From: Qaidamihabitans albus
Lineage (GTDB): Bacteria > Actinomycetota > Actinomycetes > Mycobacteriales > Pseudonocardiaceae
Length of the DNA: 64,000 nt
Assembly: GCF_016464705.1 (NCBI RefSeq)
Contig: NZ_JAEHOB010000018.1
Span: forward strand, 60,444-124,443
Direction: 5' to 3'
Shown here: in pieces, positions 42,765 to 51,070 of the stretch
How positions within the stretch are numbered: the stretch's first letter is position 1
Layout of the letters: each line of letters starts with the position of its first letter
Notes under the pieces: model-generated
Seen by the model: the letters and a program-made list of their open reading frames with translations, nothing else
Databases searched by the model: none
Told to the model about the DNA's origin: nothing
Made by a program: the position numbers and the translations under genes

Positions 42765-44513
42765 TCAGTCGCAGGTGGACGCGTTCAGGGTGAAGCCGGA
42801 GGGCGTGGTGTGCGCACCGGTGAGAGTGCCCTGGAAGCCGAAGCTCACCGAGCCGCCCGCGGGGATACCTCCGTTCCATCCGCTGCCGGTCGCGGTCACC
42901 TGGTCGCCCTGCTGACTCACGGTGGCGTTCCACGAACTGGTGACCTGCTGGCCGTTGGGGTTGGTGAAGCGCAGCGTCCAGCTGGACAGGTTCGAGCCGC
43001 TGGTGTTGCGCACCGTCACCTGGGCGACGTAGCCGTTGTTCCACTGGCTCTGCACGCCGTAGTCCACGGAGCATTCAGCTGCGGGGTCACCCGGGTCACC
43101 CGGGTCACCGGGACCACCGGAGTCACTGCCGATGGGCGGGTGGGCGTTCTGCAGAAGCTGCTGGAACTGCGCGGAGAACCAGTGGCCGGAGACCGGCGCG
43201 TTCGGCAGGGCACCGCTCATGTTGTTCCCGTTACGCGGATTGCCACCGTAGGTCGGGTCGCACATCCGGTCGAAGCCCTTGCCCTCGTCGTTCGGAATCT
43301 CCTCGCTGGAGCCGTCCGACTCGCCGGGCGGCTTCATCCAGACGTAGGCGTCGATTCCGGACGCCGGGTTCGCCTGCGGCCGCTCGCCAAGGCCGGCACC
43401 CTCCTGGTTGCACCAGTTGCCCGTCTGGATCCGGCGGTCGATCCGCCCGCCGTCGACGTAGGCGTCCGCGCTCGTGGTCGGTCCCGGCCCGTCCGGCCGG
43501 TTCGGACCGCCCCAGCCGTTACGCGAGGTGTCGATCAGCATCCCGATGTCGGGCTGGAAGCCCTCCTCCACCGCCTGCTGCCGGAACGCCTGCGCGAACG
43601 ACAGCTCGTCCACGTAGCTGTTCCAGTCGATCCAGCTCGAGTTCTCCCGAACCGGCTGCCCGTTGACCACGTCGTCGACATCGAAGTGCGGCTCGACGAG
43701 AGCGCTGTAGTTCGCCGTGTTGGCGATGAAGCCGTGCACGTCCGACGGCTGCGCGCCGTTGGCATTGGCGGCTTCGAACATGATCTCGGCGCTGGCCTCG
43801 AAGTTGTCCTCCCACCCGATCCAGCCGTGGTGACCGGCGTCGACGTAGTTGTACACGTTCGGGATCGCGCCCAGCTGCGCGAGCGCGTATCCGACACCGT
43901 TGACGTAGTTGCCGTTGGCCAGCATCTCGTCGCAGTTCTCGGTCGCGGTCTCCCTGCTGCCCACGTTGGTGATCAGGTTGGGCAGCGAGTCGATCTCGAT
44001 CGTGGTCACGATCCGCAGCTCGGCATAGGCCGGCTCGGACAGGATCTCCGCGATCGGGTCGATGTACTCGGACTCGTACCGGCCGAGCTCGTCAGGGCCC
44101 AGCTCGCCGTTGGAGGCCAACGCCGCGCAGTCCCGGCCCGGCAGGTTGTAGATGACGACCTGAACCAGGTCGGCGTTCTGTGCCAGGGCCTCGTCGAGGT
44201 GGTCCCGGAGACCGAAGCTTCCGGTCGTCGGGCTGTCGTTACCGTGGATCGCACTGATCCGGTCCAGCCAGACACCGGTCGGCTCGTCGGCGACCGCGTC
44301 ACCTCCCGGCTCAGCGGCCGCGTTCGCCGCCCAGATCGGGTTCACGTAGACCTCGGCGCCCTCGTACGGGTTGTCGACCCGCTCGGCGGCCGTCGCCGGC
44401 GCACCCCCGGCGACGAGGAGACCGGTGGCCGCCAGCATCGCCGCGGACACCCCTGCGAGATAGCGATGCGGCTGACGCGAGCTGCGTCTCCGCGTTCGAG
44501 AACCTGTCTTCAT
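42765..44513 (-). CDS. Secreted GH6 cellobiohydrolase-like cellulase with CBM2
   Basis: 582 residues: signal peptide (about 1-43, ATAAER), GH6 domain (about 48-460), short GGPGDPGDPGDP linker (about 465-478), and CBM2 (about 481-582). The acid Asp128 lies in YNLPGRDCAALASNGEL. The long loops around GHHGWIGWEDNF and GIDAYVWMKPPGESDG are typical of processive Cel6B-type exocellulases. Four cysteines in the GH6 domain fit two disulfides. A CebR-type box stands 62 bases before the start. Confidence 0.92.
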   Translation of the reverse strand: MKTGSRTRRRSSRQPHRYLAGVSAAMLAATGLLVAGGAPATAAERVDNPYEGAEVYVNPIWAANAAAEPGGDAVADEPTGVWLDRISAIHGNDSPTTGSFGLRDHLDEALAQNADLVQVVIYNLPGRDCAALASNGELGPDELGRYESEYIDPIAEILSEPAYAELRIVTTIEIDSLPNLITNVGSRETATENCDEMLANGNYVNGVGYALAQLGAIPNVYNYVDAGHHGWIGWEDNFEASAEIMFEAANANGAQPSDVHGFIANTANYSALVEPHFDVDDVVNGQPVRENSSWIDWNSYVDELSFAQAFRQQAVEEGFQPDIGMLIDTSRNGWGGPNRPDGPGPTTSADAYVDGGRIDRRIQTGNWCNQEGAGLGERPQANPASGIDAYVWMKPPGESDGSSEEIPNDEGKGFDRMCDPTYGGNPRNGNNMSGALPNAPVSGHWFSAQFQQLLQNAHPPIGSDSGGPGDPGDPGDPAAECSVDYGVQSQWNNGYVAQVTVRNTSGSNLSSWTLRFTNPNGQQVTSSWNATVSQQGDQVTATGSGWNGGIPAGGSVSFGFQGTLTGAHTTPSGFTLNASTCD

Positions 44514-44574
44514 TCCGGCTCCTTACTGTTCCGCTCGACAACGGTGTCGGAGAAGAGTTACTCCCTGGCGAGTC

Positions 44575-44588
44575 TGGGAGCGCTCCCA
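44575..44588. promoter_or_regulatory. CebR-type box upstream of GH6
   Basis: The perfect TGGGAGCGCTCCCA palindrome, 62 bases upstream of the GH6 ATG. Confidence 0.75.
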
Positions 44589-45173
44589 TGCAGGACCGTA
44601 CCAAGCAATTGTCATTCTGCAAAGTGCGCTCAAGTTGACCGAAAAGGACTCCTACCGGGAGTCTCACGCCGGAGTTTCGGCGCACATTGCCCGCCGGATC
44701 GCCAAGGTCAGCATCCGGTTCGGCATTTCGCGCGGCCGCCTTCCTTCGGCACCGCTTCAGGTCACGCCGGTCCGGCCGCCCGGCGCGCTCCGGCTTCTGC
44801 CGCACGATAATTGTGTACGCCACCGTACGATCCGGCACGGGCAACGAGATCGAACAGCCGAACCAGACCACCGAGCAGGCAAGCGGCCTGAAGCGAACAC
44901 GTCGCGGTTACGGCGCCACGCTCGGCTGTGGCTCCGCGGCGAACGGCAATCGCGAACGAGCCGGTCCGTCTCTGGACAGTCGCATGCCGTGTTCCTCCGG
45001 CTACCGGCGGTTTGGAGCGCTCCCAGAATGCGCGTGCGTGCGAGTCATGTCAATCGGGCAACCGGATAACCTCTTCACGCACCGCCGCTCGGGCAGTTAT
45101 CTCGACGAGGTCGCGACGACACTGGTCAAGGGCTTCGCCGGGGTGTGATTCCACCGGCTACCACGCTGTGCGC
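44589..45173. other. Non-coding or decayed region with a second CebR-type box
   Basis: About 585 bases with no convincing gene. TTGGAGCGCTCCCA (45012-45025, one mismatch) is 500 bases from GH6. A plus-strand fragment ending SYLDEVATTLVKGFAGV stops at 45148 and looks like the last ~20 residues of a lost gene. Confidence 0.5.
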
Positions 45174-45467
45174 CTACGGCCCCGCCCCCGGCGAGGCAGG
45201 GCCGAGGAGGATGGTTCGGAGGGTGTCCGCGAGGTAGCGGGTGAGTTCGTCGTCAGCCATCGCCGCCAGCGGGCCGGCCCGAAGAACGTGGCGCGTGAAG
45301 GTGACCCCGATCAGGTGGGCGGCAAGCAGCTCGACCCGGTTCTCGAGATCGGGCACGTCCAGCACACTCCGATAGGCGTCGAGGCTGCGACCGCGCATCG
45401 CTGTGAACAGCCGCTTGGCCGTGTCCTCGTCGGAGGCGGCGCTGCGGATCAACGCGACGAAGGCGCC
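45174..45467 (-). pseudogene. TetR-family regulator, 3' half only
   Basis: Only the C-terminal ligand/dimer domain remains: GAFVALIRSAASDEDTAKRLF, ENRVELLAAHLIGVTFTRHVLRAGPLA, DELTRYLADTLRTILLGP. The DNA-binding half is absent; homology ends at ~45467, where the oxidase stump on the other strand begins. Confidence 0.7.
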
Positions 45468-45472
45468 CCCAT

Positions 45473-45643
45473 CTGGACGGCCTCTACCTCAGTTTCGAGA
45501 CGAGAACCGGGGAACAGCAGCTTCAGGACGCCCTTCCGGGATCCACCCTTGACCGGCTGCGCACCCTGAAGTCCGTCTACGATCCCGAGCAGGTCTTCCA
45601 CAGCAGCTTCCCGATCGCTCCGTCCGCACCGGACTCCTCCTGA
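45473..45643 (+). pseudogene. FAD-linked oxidase (BBE type), 3' end only
   Basis: 57 codons: LDGLYLSFETRTGEQQLQDA, STLDRLRTLKSVYDPEQVFHSSFPI and a stop. The YDPEQVF motif is the C-terminal signature of berberine-bridge/FAD_binding_4 oxidases, whose other ~400 residues are missing. Confidence 0.65.
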
Positions 45644-45773
45644 GCCGTGCCCAATGGTCCGGCTCCTTCGTCGGCCCCTCCATGCTCCGGTGAGAGGTCC
45701 TGCCACCGGGTAGCCGAAACTTCGGTGTCGCGGCTATTGACTGCGACGAAGATCTCGGGTGTGATTGATGAAA

Positions 45774-45785
45774 TTTGGTATACAA
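45774..45785. promoter_or_regulatory. GntR operator-like site upstream of transporter genes
   Basis: TTTGGTATACAA, related to the sites at 48246, 54374 and 54449, 26 bases before the small-partner ATG. Confidence 0.55.
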
Positions 45786-45811
45786 CTTGCCTCCTGGAAG
45801 GGGCAGTACCC

Positions 45812-46009
45812 ATGGAGAAGCCCATGGAGAACCGGCGGGCGCGATGGCTGCTGACGTTGGTACTGGTACTCATACTGGCGAGCTTCGCTGTTCCGTACAC
45901 GCTCCTCAGCGACGTGGACGCGTGGTACGGCAGCATGCTCTTCTGGATCCTGTCCACGGCAGTCGTGATCGCGATCAACGCAATCGTCAGCTCCACATGG
46001 GAGGACTGA
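45812..46009 (+). CDS. Small membrane partner of the SSS transporter
   Basis: 65 residues, two transmembrane helices (about 12-32 and 38-60). Short two-helix proteins directly before sodium:solute symporters (YhdT/DUF3311-like) are common partners; which family this belongs to I cannot settle. GGAAGGGG precedes the ATG. It lies 4 bases before the symporter start. Confidence 0.65.
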   Translation: MEKPMENRRARWLLTLVLVLILASFAVPYTLLSDVDAWYGSMLFWILSTAVVIAINAIVSSTWED

Positions 46010-46013
46010 GATC

Positions 46014-47495
46014 GTGGACGCATCGATTATCTGGTGGGGCATCGCGATCTATGTCGTCTTCGCGGGCATAACGGCCTACCTGTCGCGGCGCGGTGGCCAG
46101 AAGAGCATGTCGGGTTACTTCCTCGGCAGCCGCAACATGGGTGGCCTGGTGTCCGCGATGAGCTACAGCGCGACCACCTACAGCGCCTTCATGCTGATCG
46201 GCCTTGCCGGGCTGGCGTACCAGGGCGGAGTCGGCGCGCTCGGCTTCGAACTGATCTACCTGTGCGGCGTGACACTCGTGGTCGTCTTCGGTCCCCGATT
46301 CTGGTTGGCGGGCAAGAAGTTCGGCTACATCACGCCGTCCGAGCTCCTCGGCGGGCGGTACGGCAGCAGGTCCGTCGCCGTCGTGACCGCGGTGGCGAGC
46401 TGCCTCTTCCTCATTCCCTATGCGGCGGTCCAGCTGGCCGGGGTCGGCTACCTTCTGCAGGGCATGACCGACGGCGCGGTCTCGTTCACGTCCGGCACGA
46501 TCCTGGCAACGGTGCTGGCCATCGTGTTCTCCCTGGTCGCCGGCCTGCGGTCGGTCGCATGGACCGACTCGCTGCAGGCGATCGTCATGGTGATCACCGC
46601 GAGCGCGGTCGTGCTGATCGTGATCGACCGGCTGGGCGGCTTCGCCTCCTTCTTCGGCACCCTCCAACGTGATCATCCCGGGATGCTGAGCGTGCCCGGC
46701 AACGGATTCTTCAGCTTCAGCACGTTCCTCGGGCTGACACTGCCGTGGATCTTCTTCAGCATCTCGAACCCGCAGGTGAGCCAACGTCTCTTCACCCCTC
46801 GCTCGATGGTCGACCTGCGCAGGATGTTGCTGGGTTTCATGGTTTTCGGCTTCATCTACACGCTCGTCGCCATCACGTGGGGCTTCGCCGCGGCGATCCG
46901 CTTCCCCGGCCTGGAGACCGGGGACCTGGCGACGCCGATGTTGCTGTCGTCCGGCCTCGTGCCGACCGCTCTTGGCCTGCTGGTGATGATCGGCATCATC
47001 GCCGCGGCGGTGTCGACGATCGACTCGATCCTGTTGACGTTGTCGTCGCTCATCACCCGCGACGTGTACGCCGTCGCGAAGAAGGACGCCGGTGAGAAGA
47101 GCCAGCTGGCGCTGGGCAAGCTGGTGATCCCGGTGATCGCGATCCTGGCGTACATGTTCGCCCAGCTCCAGCTCGACCTGATCGCGATCCTGTCGGTCTC
47201 GGCATCGGCGGGCTTGCTCGTCATGGTGCCGGCCATCGTCGGCACGTTCTTCTGGCGGCGGGGCACCGCGGCCGGTGCCCTCAGCAGCGTGATCGCCGGC
47301 GGATCCCTTGTGGTCTACCTGGAGTCCACGTCGACGACGTGGCTCGGGCAGGGCACGGGTGTGTGGGCGCTGCTGGTGTCACTGACCCTGTTCGTCGGCG
47401 TCAGCCTGCTCACGACCGCCCCCACGGAGAAGGCCGAACAGTTCGTGAGCCTCGCCAGGCAGCACGCGAAGAAGGGCCACATCCCCACCTCGTGA
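46014..47495 (+). CDS. Sodium:solute symporter (SSS family)
   Basis: 493 residues, 13 hydrophobic helices. SSS landmarks are SGYFLGSRNMGGLVSAMSYSATTYSAFMLIG, PYAAVQLAGVGYLL, GLRSVAWTDSLQAIVM and IIAAAVSTIDSILLTLSSLITRDVY (the Na+ site Ser-rich motif). It resembles PanF/ActP-like carboxylate carriers. GGGAGGAC precedes the GTG. Preceded by a GntR-box-like site and adjacent to the catabolic cluster, it probably imports that pathway's substrate. The stop codon lies in the palindromic element. Confidence 0.85.
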   Translation: MDASIIWWGIAIYVVFAGITAYLSRRGGQKSMSGYFLGSRNMGGLVSAMSYSATTYSAFMLIGLAGLAYQGGVGALGFELIYLCGVTLVVVFGPRFWLAGKKFGYITPSELLGGRYGSRSVAVVTAVASCLFLIPYAAVQLAGVGYLLQGMTDGAVSFTSGTILATVLAIVFSLVAGLRSVAWTDSLQAIVMVITASAVVLIVIDRLGGFASFFGTLQRDHPGMLSVPGNGFFSFSTFLGLTLPWIFFSISNPQVSQRLFTPRSMVDLRRMLLGFMVFGFIYTLVAITWGFAAAIRFPGLETGDLATPMLLSSGLVPTALGLLVMIGIIAAAVSTIDSILLTLSSLITRDVYAVAKKDAGEKSQLALGKLVIPVIAILAYMFAQLQLDLIAILSVSASAGLLVMVPAIVGTFFWRRGTAAGALSSVIAGGSLVVYLESTSTTWLGQGTGVWALLVSLTLFVGVSLLTTAPTEKAEQFVSLARQHAKKGHIPTS

Positions 47496-47533
47496 GTGCG
47501 CACGCGAGTTCTAAATCGCGTGCGCACTCACGA
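47490..47533. repeat. Dispersed palindromic element, copy 5
   Basis: Perfect 18-base arms (TCGTGAGTGCGCACGCGA and its complement) around GTTCTAAA. It contains the stop codons of both convergent genes (47493-47495 and 47528-47530). Confidence 0.9.
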
Positions 47534-48160
47534 GCCGACGCCGTGCGCGATCTCCGACTCCAGGTGGGTGGTGCCCAGGATGTGCTTCTCGGTGATCGCG
47601 GCCGCCTGCTCGGTGTCCCCTGCCGCGAGCGCGTCCACCAGCTCGTCGTGCTGTCGCACGGACTCGCGGTGGCTACGGGTCACCAGCGGCCCCGCGGGCA
47701 TCGCCTGCCACAGCAGGCGCATCATCGACAGCAGCATCGGCGACGCCGCGGACTCGTAGATCGTGAAGTGGAACTCCCGGTTGAGCTCGGCGTAGCGCTC
47801 GTCGCCTTCCGGCACGGTCCTCATCTCGTCGTTGAGCCGGCGCAACACCTTCAGCTGCTCCTCACTGATCGCACGCGCCGCGAGCCGCGCGCCGAGCGAT
47901 TCGAGGGCGGCCCGGATCTGTGCGTTGTCCTCCACGACGCCGCTGCGGGACTCCCGGACGGTGGCGCCCCGATGCGGATCGTTGACGACCAGGCCCTCGG
48001 ACTCCAGCCGGCGCAGGGCCTCCCGCACCGGCGTCTGGCTCACGCCGAAGCGTGCCGCCAGATCCCGCTGACGAAGGGGCTCCGCGGGTGCGATCTCTCC
48101 GCTGATGATGAGCTCACGCAACATGGCGCAGACGATGTCGCTCTTCGAGGAGTACTGCAT
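47528..48160 (-). CDS. GntR/FCD-family regulator of the catabolic cluster
   Basis: 210 residues from ATG 48160. MQYSSKSDIVCAMLRELIISGEIAPAEPLRQRDLAARFGVSQTPVREALRRLESEGLV (landmarks LAARFGVSQTPVREAL) is the winged helix, and the FCD domain follows (NREFHFTIYESAASPMLL, HDELVDALAAGD). A longer in-frame start at 48247 overlaps the coxL-type stop (ATGA) and would put the operator inside the gene. It closes the molybdenum-hydroxylase operon and presumably represses it through the TTTGRTATAYCAAA-like sites. Confidence 0.8.
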   Translation of the reverse strand: MQYSSKSDIVCAMLRELIISGEIAPAEPLRQRDLAARFGVSQTPVREALRRLESEGLVVNDPHRGATVRESRSGVVEDNAQIRAALESLGARLAARAISEEQLKVLRRLNDEMRTVPEGDERYAELNREFHFTIYESAASPMLLSMMRLLWQAMPAGPLVTRSHRESVRQHDELVDALAAGDTEQAAAITEKHILGTTHLESEIAHGVGS

Positions 48161-48243
48161 GCCGGAGATTCCGCCGACGGCACTGGAGCGCAAGGCCTGG
48201 TCTCCTCTCACGACTGGCGAGAGCGCATCTCCCGTGGGCGATG

Positions 48244-50580
48244 TCATGATATACCATCCGTGCGGAGCCGATCCCGTACCGTGGCGGGCCGCGCCATGGC
48301 GGCGACCAGGGTCTCGGGGTCGAGCGGGAGCCCGGTCATCGCCGGAAGTCCGATCGCATCGCTCACCGCGCTCGCCAGCGCCGCCCCCGCACCGGTCAGC
48401 CCTCCCTCACCCGCTCCCCGCGCACCGAGTGGGTTCGTGGCCGCGGGCGCGTCCTCGCACAGCACCACGTCGACGGGCGGGATCTCGGACGCGGTCGGCA
48501 TCAGGTAGTCCATGAACGTGGTCGACTGGGGCTGCCCTGACTCGTCGTAGCGGAACTCCTCGAACAGGGCACCGCCGACCCCCTGCGCGACACCTCCGCG
48601 CAACTGACCTTCCACCAGTGCCGGGTTGACGGCCCGGCCCACCTCGTAGGCGACGAGGTAACGCAGCACCGTCACACCGCCGCTGCCGGGGTCGACCTCG
48701 ACCAGGCACACGTGCGCCCCGTAGGGGTAGGTCATGTGGTCGACGCTGAAGCGGTGGCGGGCCGACAGCCCTGCGGGCTCGCCCGCCCCCAGCCACGGGC
48801 TTCCCGGCTGCGCCGCCCGCCAGACCTCGGCGAGGCTGCGGGAGTTCGTGGCAGCGCCGCGGATGCGGACCTCGCCGTCGGCTATCTCGACGTCCTCCGG
48901 CGGCGCCTCGAGCAGCTGCGCCCCGAGCTCGCGGACGCGCTCGGCGACGGCCCGGCCCGCACCGAGCACCGCGCTGCCCGCGACCACCGTCGACCGGCTC
49001 GCCCACGAGCCCGTGCCGTAGGGCTGCAGCATGGTGTCACCGTTGACGACGTCGACCAGGTCGACCGAGACCGTGAACTGGTCGGCCACGACCTGTGCCA
49101 GCACGGTCTCGATGCCCTGCCCCAGCGAGGTGCCACCGGAATGGACGCGGATCCGGCCCGTGCTGGTGATCTCGACGTCCGCGGTGTCGTGCGGGCCGAG
49201 TCCGCTCTTCTCCAGGAACATCGACACGCCCTGGCCGAGCACCCGGCCCTCGGCCCGGCCTCTGGCGAGCAGATCGCGCCAGCCGAGCTCGTCCACTCTG
49301 GACAGTGCGCGATCGAGCAGTCCCACGTAGTCACCGGAGTCCAGGACCACGTCGGTGCCAAGGGTGTGCATCGCGCGGGTGAGCGGCAGCTCCTCGCGCG
49401 CCAGCAGGTTCCGGCGCCGCAGCTCGACCCGGTCCATGCCCAGCTCGGCGGCGACGAGATCGAGCAGCTGCTCCCTGGCCATGGTGCCCTCGAACCTGCC
49501 GGGTGCGCGGTAGGTGCCGCACGGTGTCTTGTTGGTCAACGCCACCCGCACCCGCCCGGCATAGGCGGGGACCCGGTACGGACCGGGCAACATGGCCAGT
49601 GTCAGTTCGGGGACGATGACGCCGTGGGTGCGCACGTAGGCACCGTTGTCGTGGCGCACGTCGTCCCGCAGCCCGAGGATCGTGCCCTCGTCGTCCACCG
49701 CGACCTCGATGCGATGCCGCTGCTCGCGCGAGTGGTTGACCGCCACCAGGTGCTCGGCACGATCCTCGACCCACGACACCGGGCGCCGCAGCCGGCGGGC
49801 CAGCCACGGGATCAGGAAGTCCTCGGGGTAGAACTCGCCGCGGACGCCGAACCCGCCGCCCGCGTCGACCGCGTGCATCCGGATGGTGGCCTCGTCCACG
49901 CCGAGAAGCCCGGCGAGGACCTGGCGGTTGAAGGCCGGGACCTTGGTCGAGCCGAAGATCTCCAGGCAGCCCGTGGCGTGCGTGTAGCCGACGGTCAGCG
50001 CGCGCGGCTCCATCGGCACGGCCGAGTGCCGCTGCACCGCGACGTCCATCCCGATCACGTGGGCTGCGCCTTCGAAGGCGGAGTCCACGTCCCCGTAGCC
50101 GAGGCCGAAGTCCGCGACGATGTCATCGCCCTGCGCGCGGCCGGCGTCGAGCAGCACTTCCAGCTCATCGATCTCGATCTCCACCAGCTCGGCGGCGTCC
50201 TCGGCCACGTACGGGTCCTCTGCCACCACCACGGCGAGCGGCTCCCCCACGTAACGCACCGTGCGGGCGGCGAGCACCGGTTGCAGGCGCTCGCCGAGGT
50301 CGGTTCCCGCGACCTCGAGCCGCACCGGAATGTGCGGGTCACCGGGCAGGTCCTCGGCCGTGACCACGTCGACGACCCCGGGCAGCTCGCGCGCCGCCGC
50401 CGCATCGACGCGGAGCACGGTGCCGTGCGCGATCGGAGAGCGCACCATCCTGGCGTGCACAATGCGCGGGAACTGCACGTCGGCCCCGAACCGCGCGTCG
50501 CCGGCCAGGAGCCGGTGGTCCTCCTTGCGCGGCACCCGCCTGCCGACCTGCGCGGCACCTGGCCCCGGAGTGTCAGTCAT
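48244..50580 (-). CDS. Molybdenum hydroxylase large subunit, copy A
   Basis: 778 residues of the xanthine-dehydrogenase/CO-dehydrogenase large-subunit family. GRRVPRKEDHRLLAGDARFGADV opens the a/b-hammerhead domain. Mo-pterin motifs include AVDAGGGFGVRG, CGTYRAPGRFEGT, SLGQGIETVLAQVVADQF and GARGAGEGGLTGAG (active-site Glu in the final motif). The CO-dehydrogenase loop AYxCSFR is absent, so it is not a CO oxidiser. It overlaps the FeS-subunit stop by 8 bases. It likely hydroxylates an N-heteroaromatic ring or aldehyde. Confidence 0.88.
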   Translation of the reverse strand: MTDTPGPGAAQVGRRVPRKEDHRLLAGDARFGADVQFPRIVHARMVRSPIAHGTVLRVDAAAARELPGVVDVVTAEDLPGDPHIPVRLEVAGTDLGERLQPVLAARTVRYVGEPLAVVVAEDPYVAEDAAELVEIEIDELEVLLDAGRAQGDDIVADFGLGYGDVDSAFEGAAHVIGMDVAVQRHSAVPMEPRALTVGYTHATGCLEIFGSTKVPAFNRQVLAGLLGVDEATIRMHAVDAGGGFGVRGEFYPEDFLIPWLARRLRRPVSWVEDRAEHLVAVNHSREQRHRIEVAVDDEGTILGLRDDVRHDNGAYVRTHGVIVPELTLAMLPGPYRVPAYAGRVRVALTNKTPCGTYRAPGRFEGTMAREQLLDLVAAELGMDRVELRRRNLLAREELPLTRAMHTLGTDVVLDSGDYVGLLDRALSRVDELGWRDLLARGRAEGRVLGQGVSMFLEKSGLGPHDTADVEITSTGRIRVHSGGTSLGQGIETVLAQVVADQFTVSVDLVDVVNGDTMLQPYGTGSWASRSTVVAGSAVLGAGRAVAERVRELGAQLLEAPPEDVEIADGEVRIRGAATNSRSLAEVWRAAQPGSPWLGAGEPAGLSARHRFSVDHMTYPYGAHVCLVEVDPGSGGVTVLRYLVAYEVGRAVNPALVEGQLRGGVAQGVGGALFEEFRYDESGQPQSTTFMDYLMPTASEIPPVDVVLCEDAPAATNPLGARGAGEGGLTGAGAALASAVSDAIGLPAMTGLPLDPETLVAAMARPATVRDRLRTDGIS
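48246..48257. promoter_or_regulatory. GntR operator-like site at the coxL-type/gntR junction
   Basis: ATGATATACCAT, nearly symmetrical, encodes the last codons of the upstream hydroxylase subunit and lies 86 bases before the preferred gntR start. Confidence 0.5.
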
Positions 50581-51070
50581 GTGCCGTCTTCGCCTCTCCA
50601 CGGCGCTCGGCGGCGACCTCGGTGACGGCCTCGACGATGCCCTGGTAACCCGTGCAGCGGCACAGGTTGGCCGAGACCACTTCGCGCACCTCGTCGGGGT
50701 CGGCCTCGGGGCCGGTGGACAGGTAGGCCTCGGCCAGCATCAGGAACCCCGGCGTGCAGAACCCGCACTGCAGGCCGTGGTGCCTGCTGAACGCCTGCTG
50801 CAGGTCGTTGAGCTCGTCGCCGCGGGCAAGGCCCTCGACGGTACGGACCTCGTGCCCGTCCGCCTGCACCCCGAAGACCAGGCAGGCACGGACCGGTTCA
50901 CCGTCGAGCAGGACGGTGCACGCGCCGCAGATACCGTGCTCGCAGCCCAGGTGCGTGCCGGTGAGGCCGAGATCCTGGCGCAGCGTGTCCGCGAGCGTGC
51001 GGCGTGACTCGAGCACCAGTTCGTGCTCGCTGCCGTTGACGTTCAGGGTGACCAGGTGCTGGTCCTTCAT
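50573..51070 (-). CDS. Molybdenum hydroxylase FeS (small) subunit
   Basis: 165 residues with two [2Fe-2S] sites: CEHGICGAC (Cys43, 48, 51) with RAC (Cys63), and CGFCTPG with CRCTGYQ in the C-terminal helical domain. It transfers electrons from the Mo site to the FAD subunit. It sits between two large-subunit genes and overlaps both (4 and 8 bases), so it may serve both. Confidence 0.93.
   Translation of the reverse strand: MKDQHLVTLNVNGSEHELVLESRRTLADTLRQDLGLTGTHLGCEHGICGACTVLLDGEPVRACLVFGVQADGHEVRTVEGLARGDELNDLQQAFSRHHGLQCGFCTPGFLMLAEAYLSTGPEADPDEVREVVSANLCRCTGYQGIVEAVTEVAAERRGEAKTAHD

Noticed and set aside
43082..43110. Tandem microrepeat of gggtcaccc in the GH6 gene
   Set aside because: It encodes the GDP-rich linker before CBM2, an ordinary feature of secreted cellulases.
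44635..45148. Plus-strand frames between GH6 and the TetR stump
   Set aside because: Arg/Ser-rich without family features. Only the last ~20 residues (SYLDEVATTLVKGF) look protein-like, so I treat it as decayed DNA rather than a gene.
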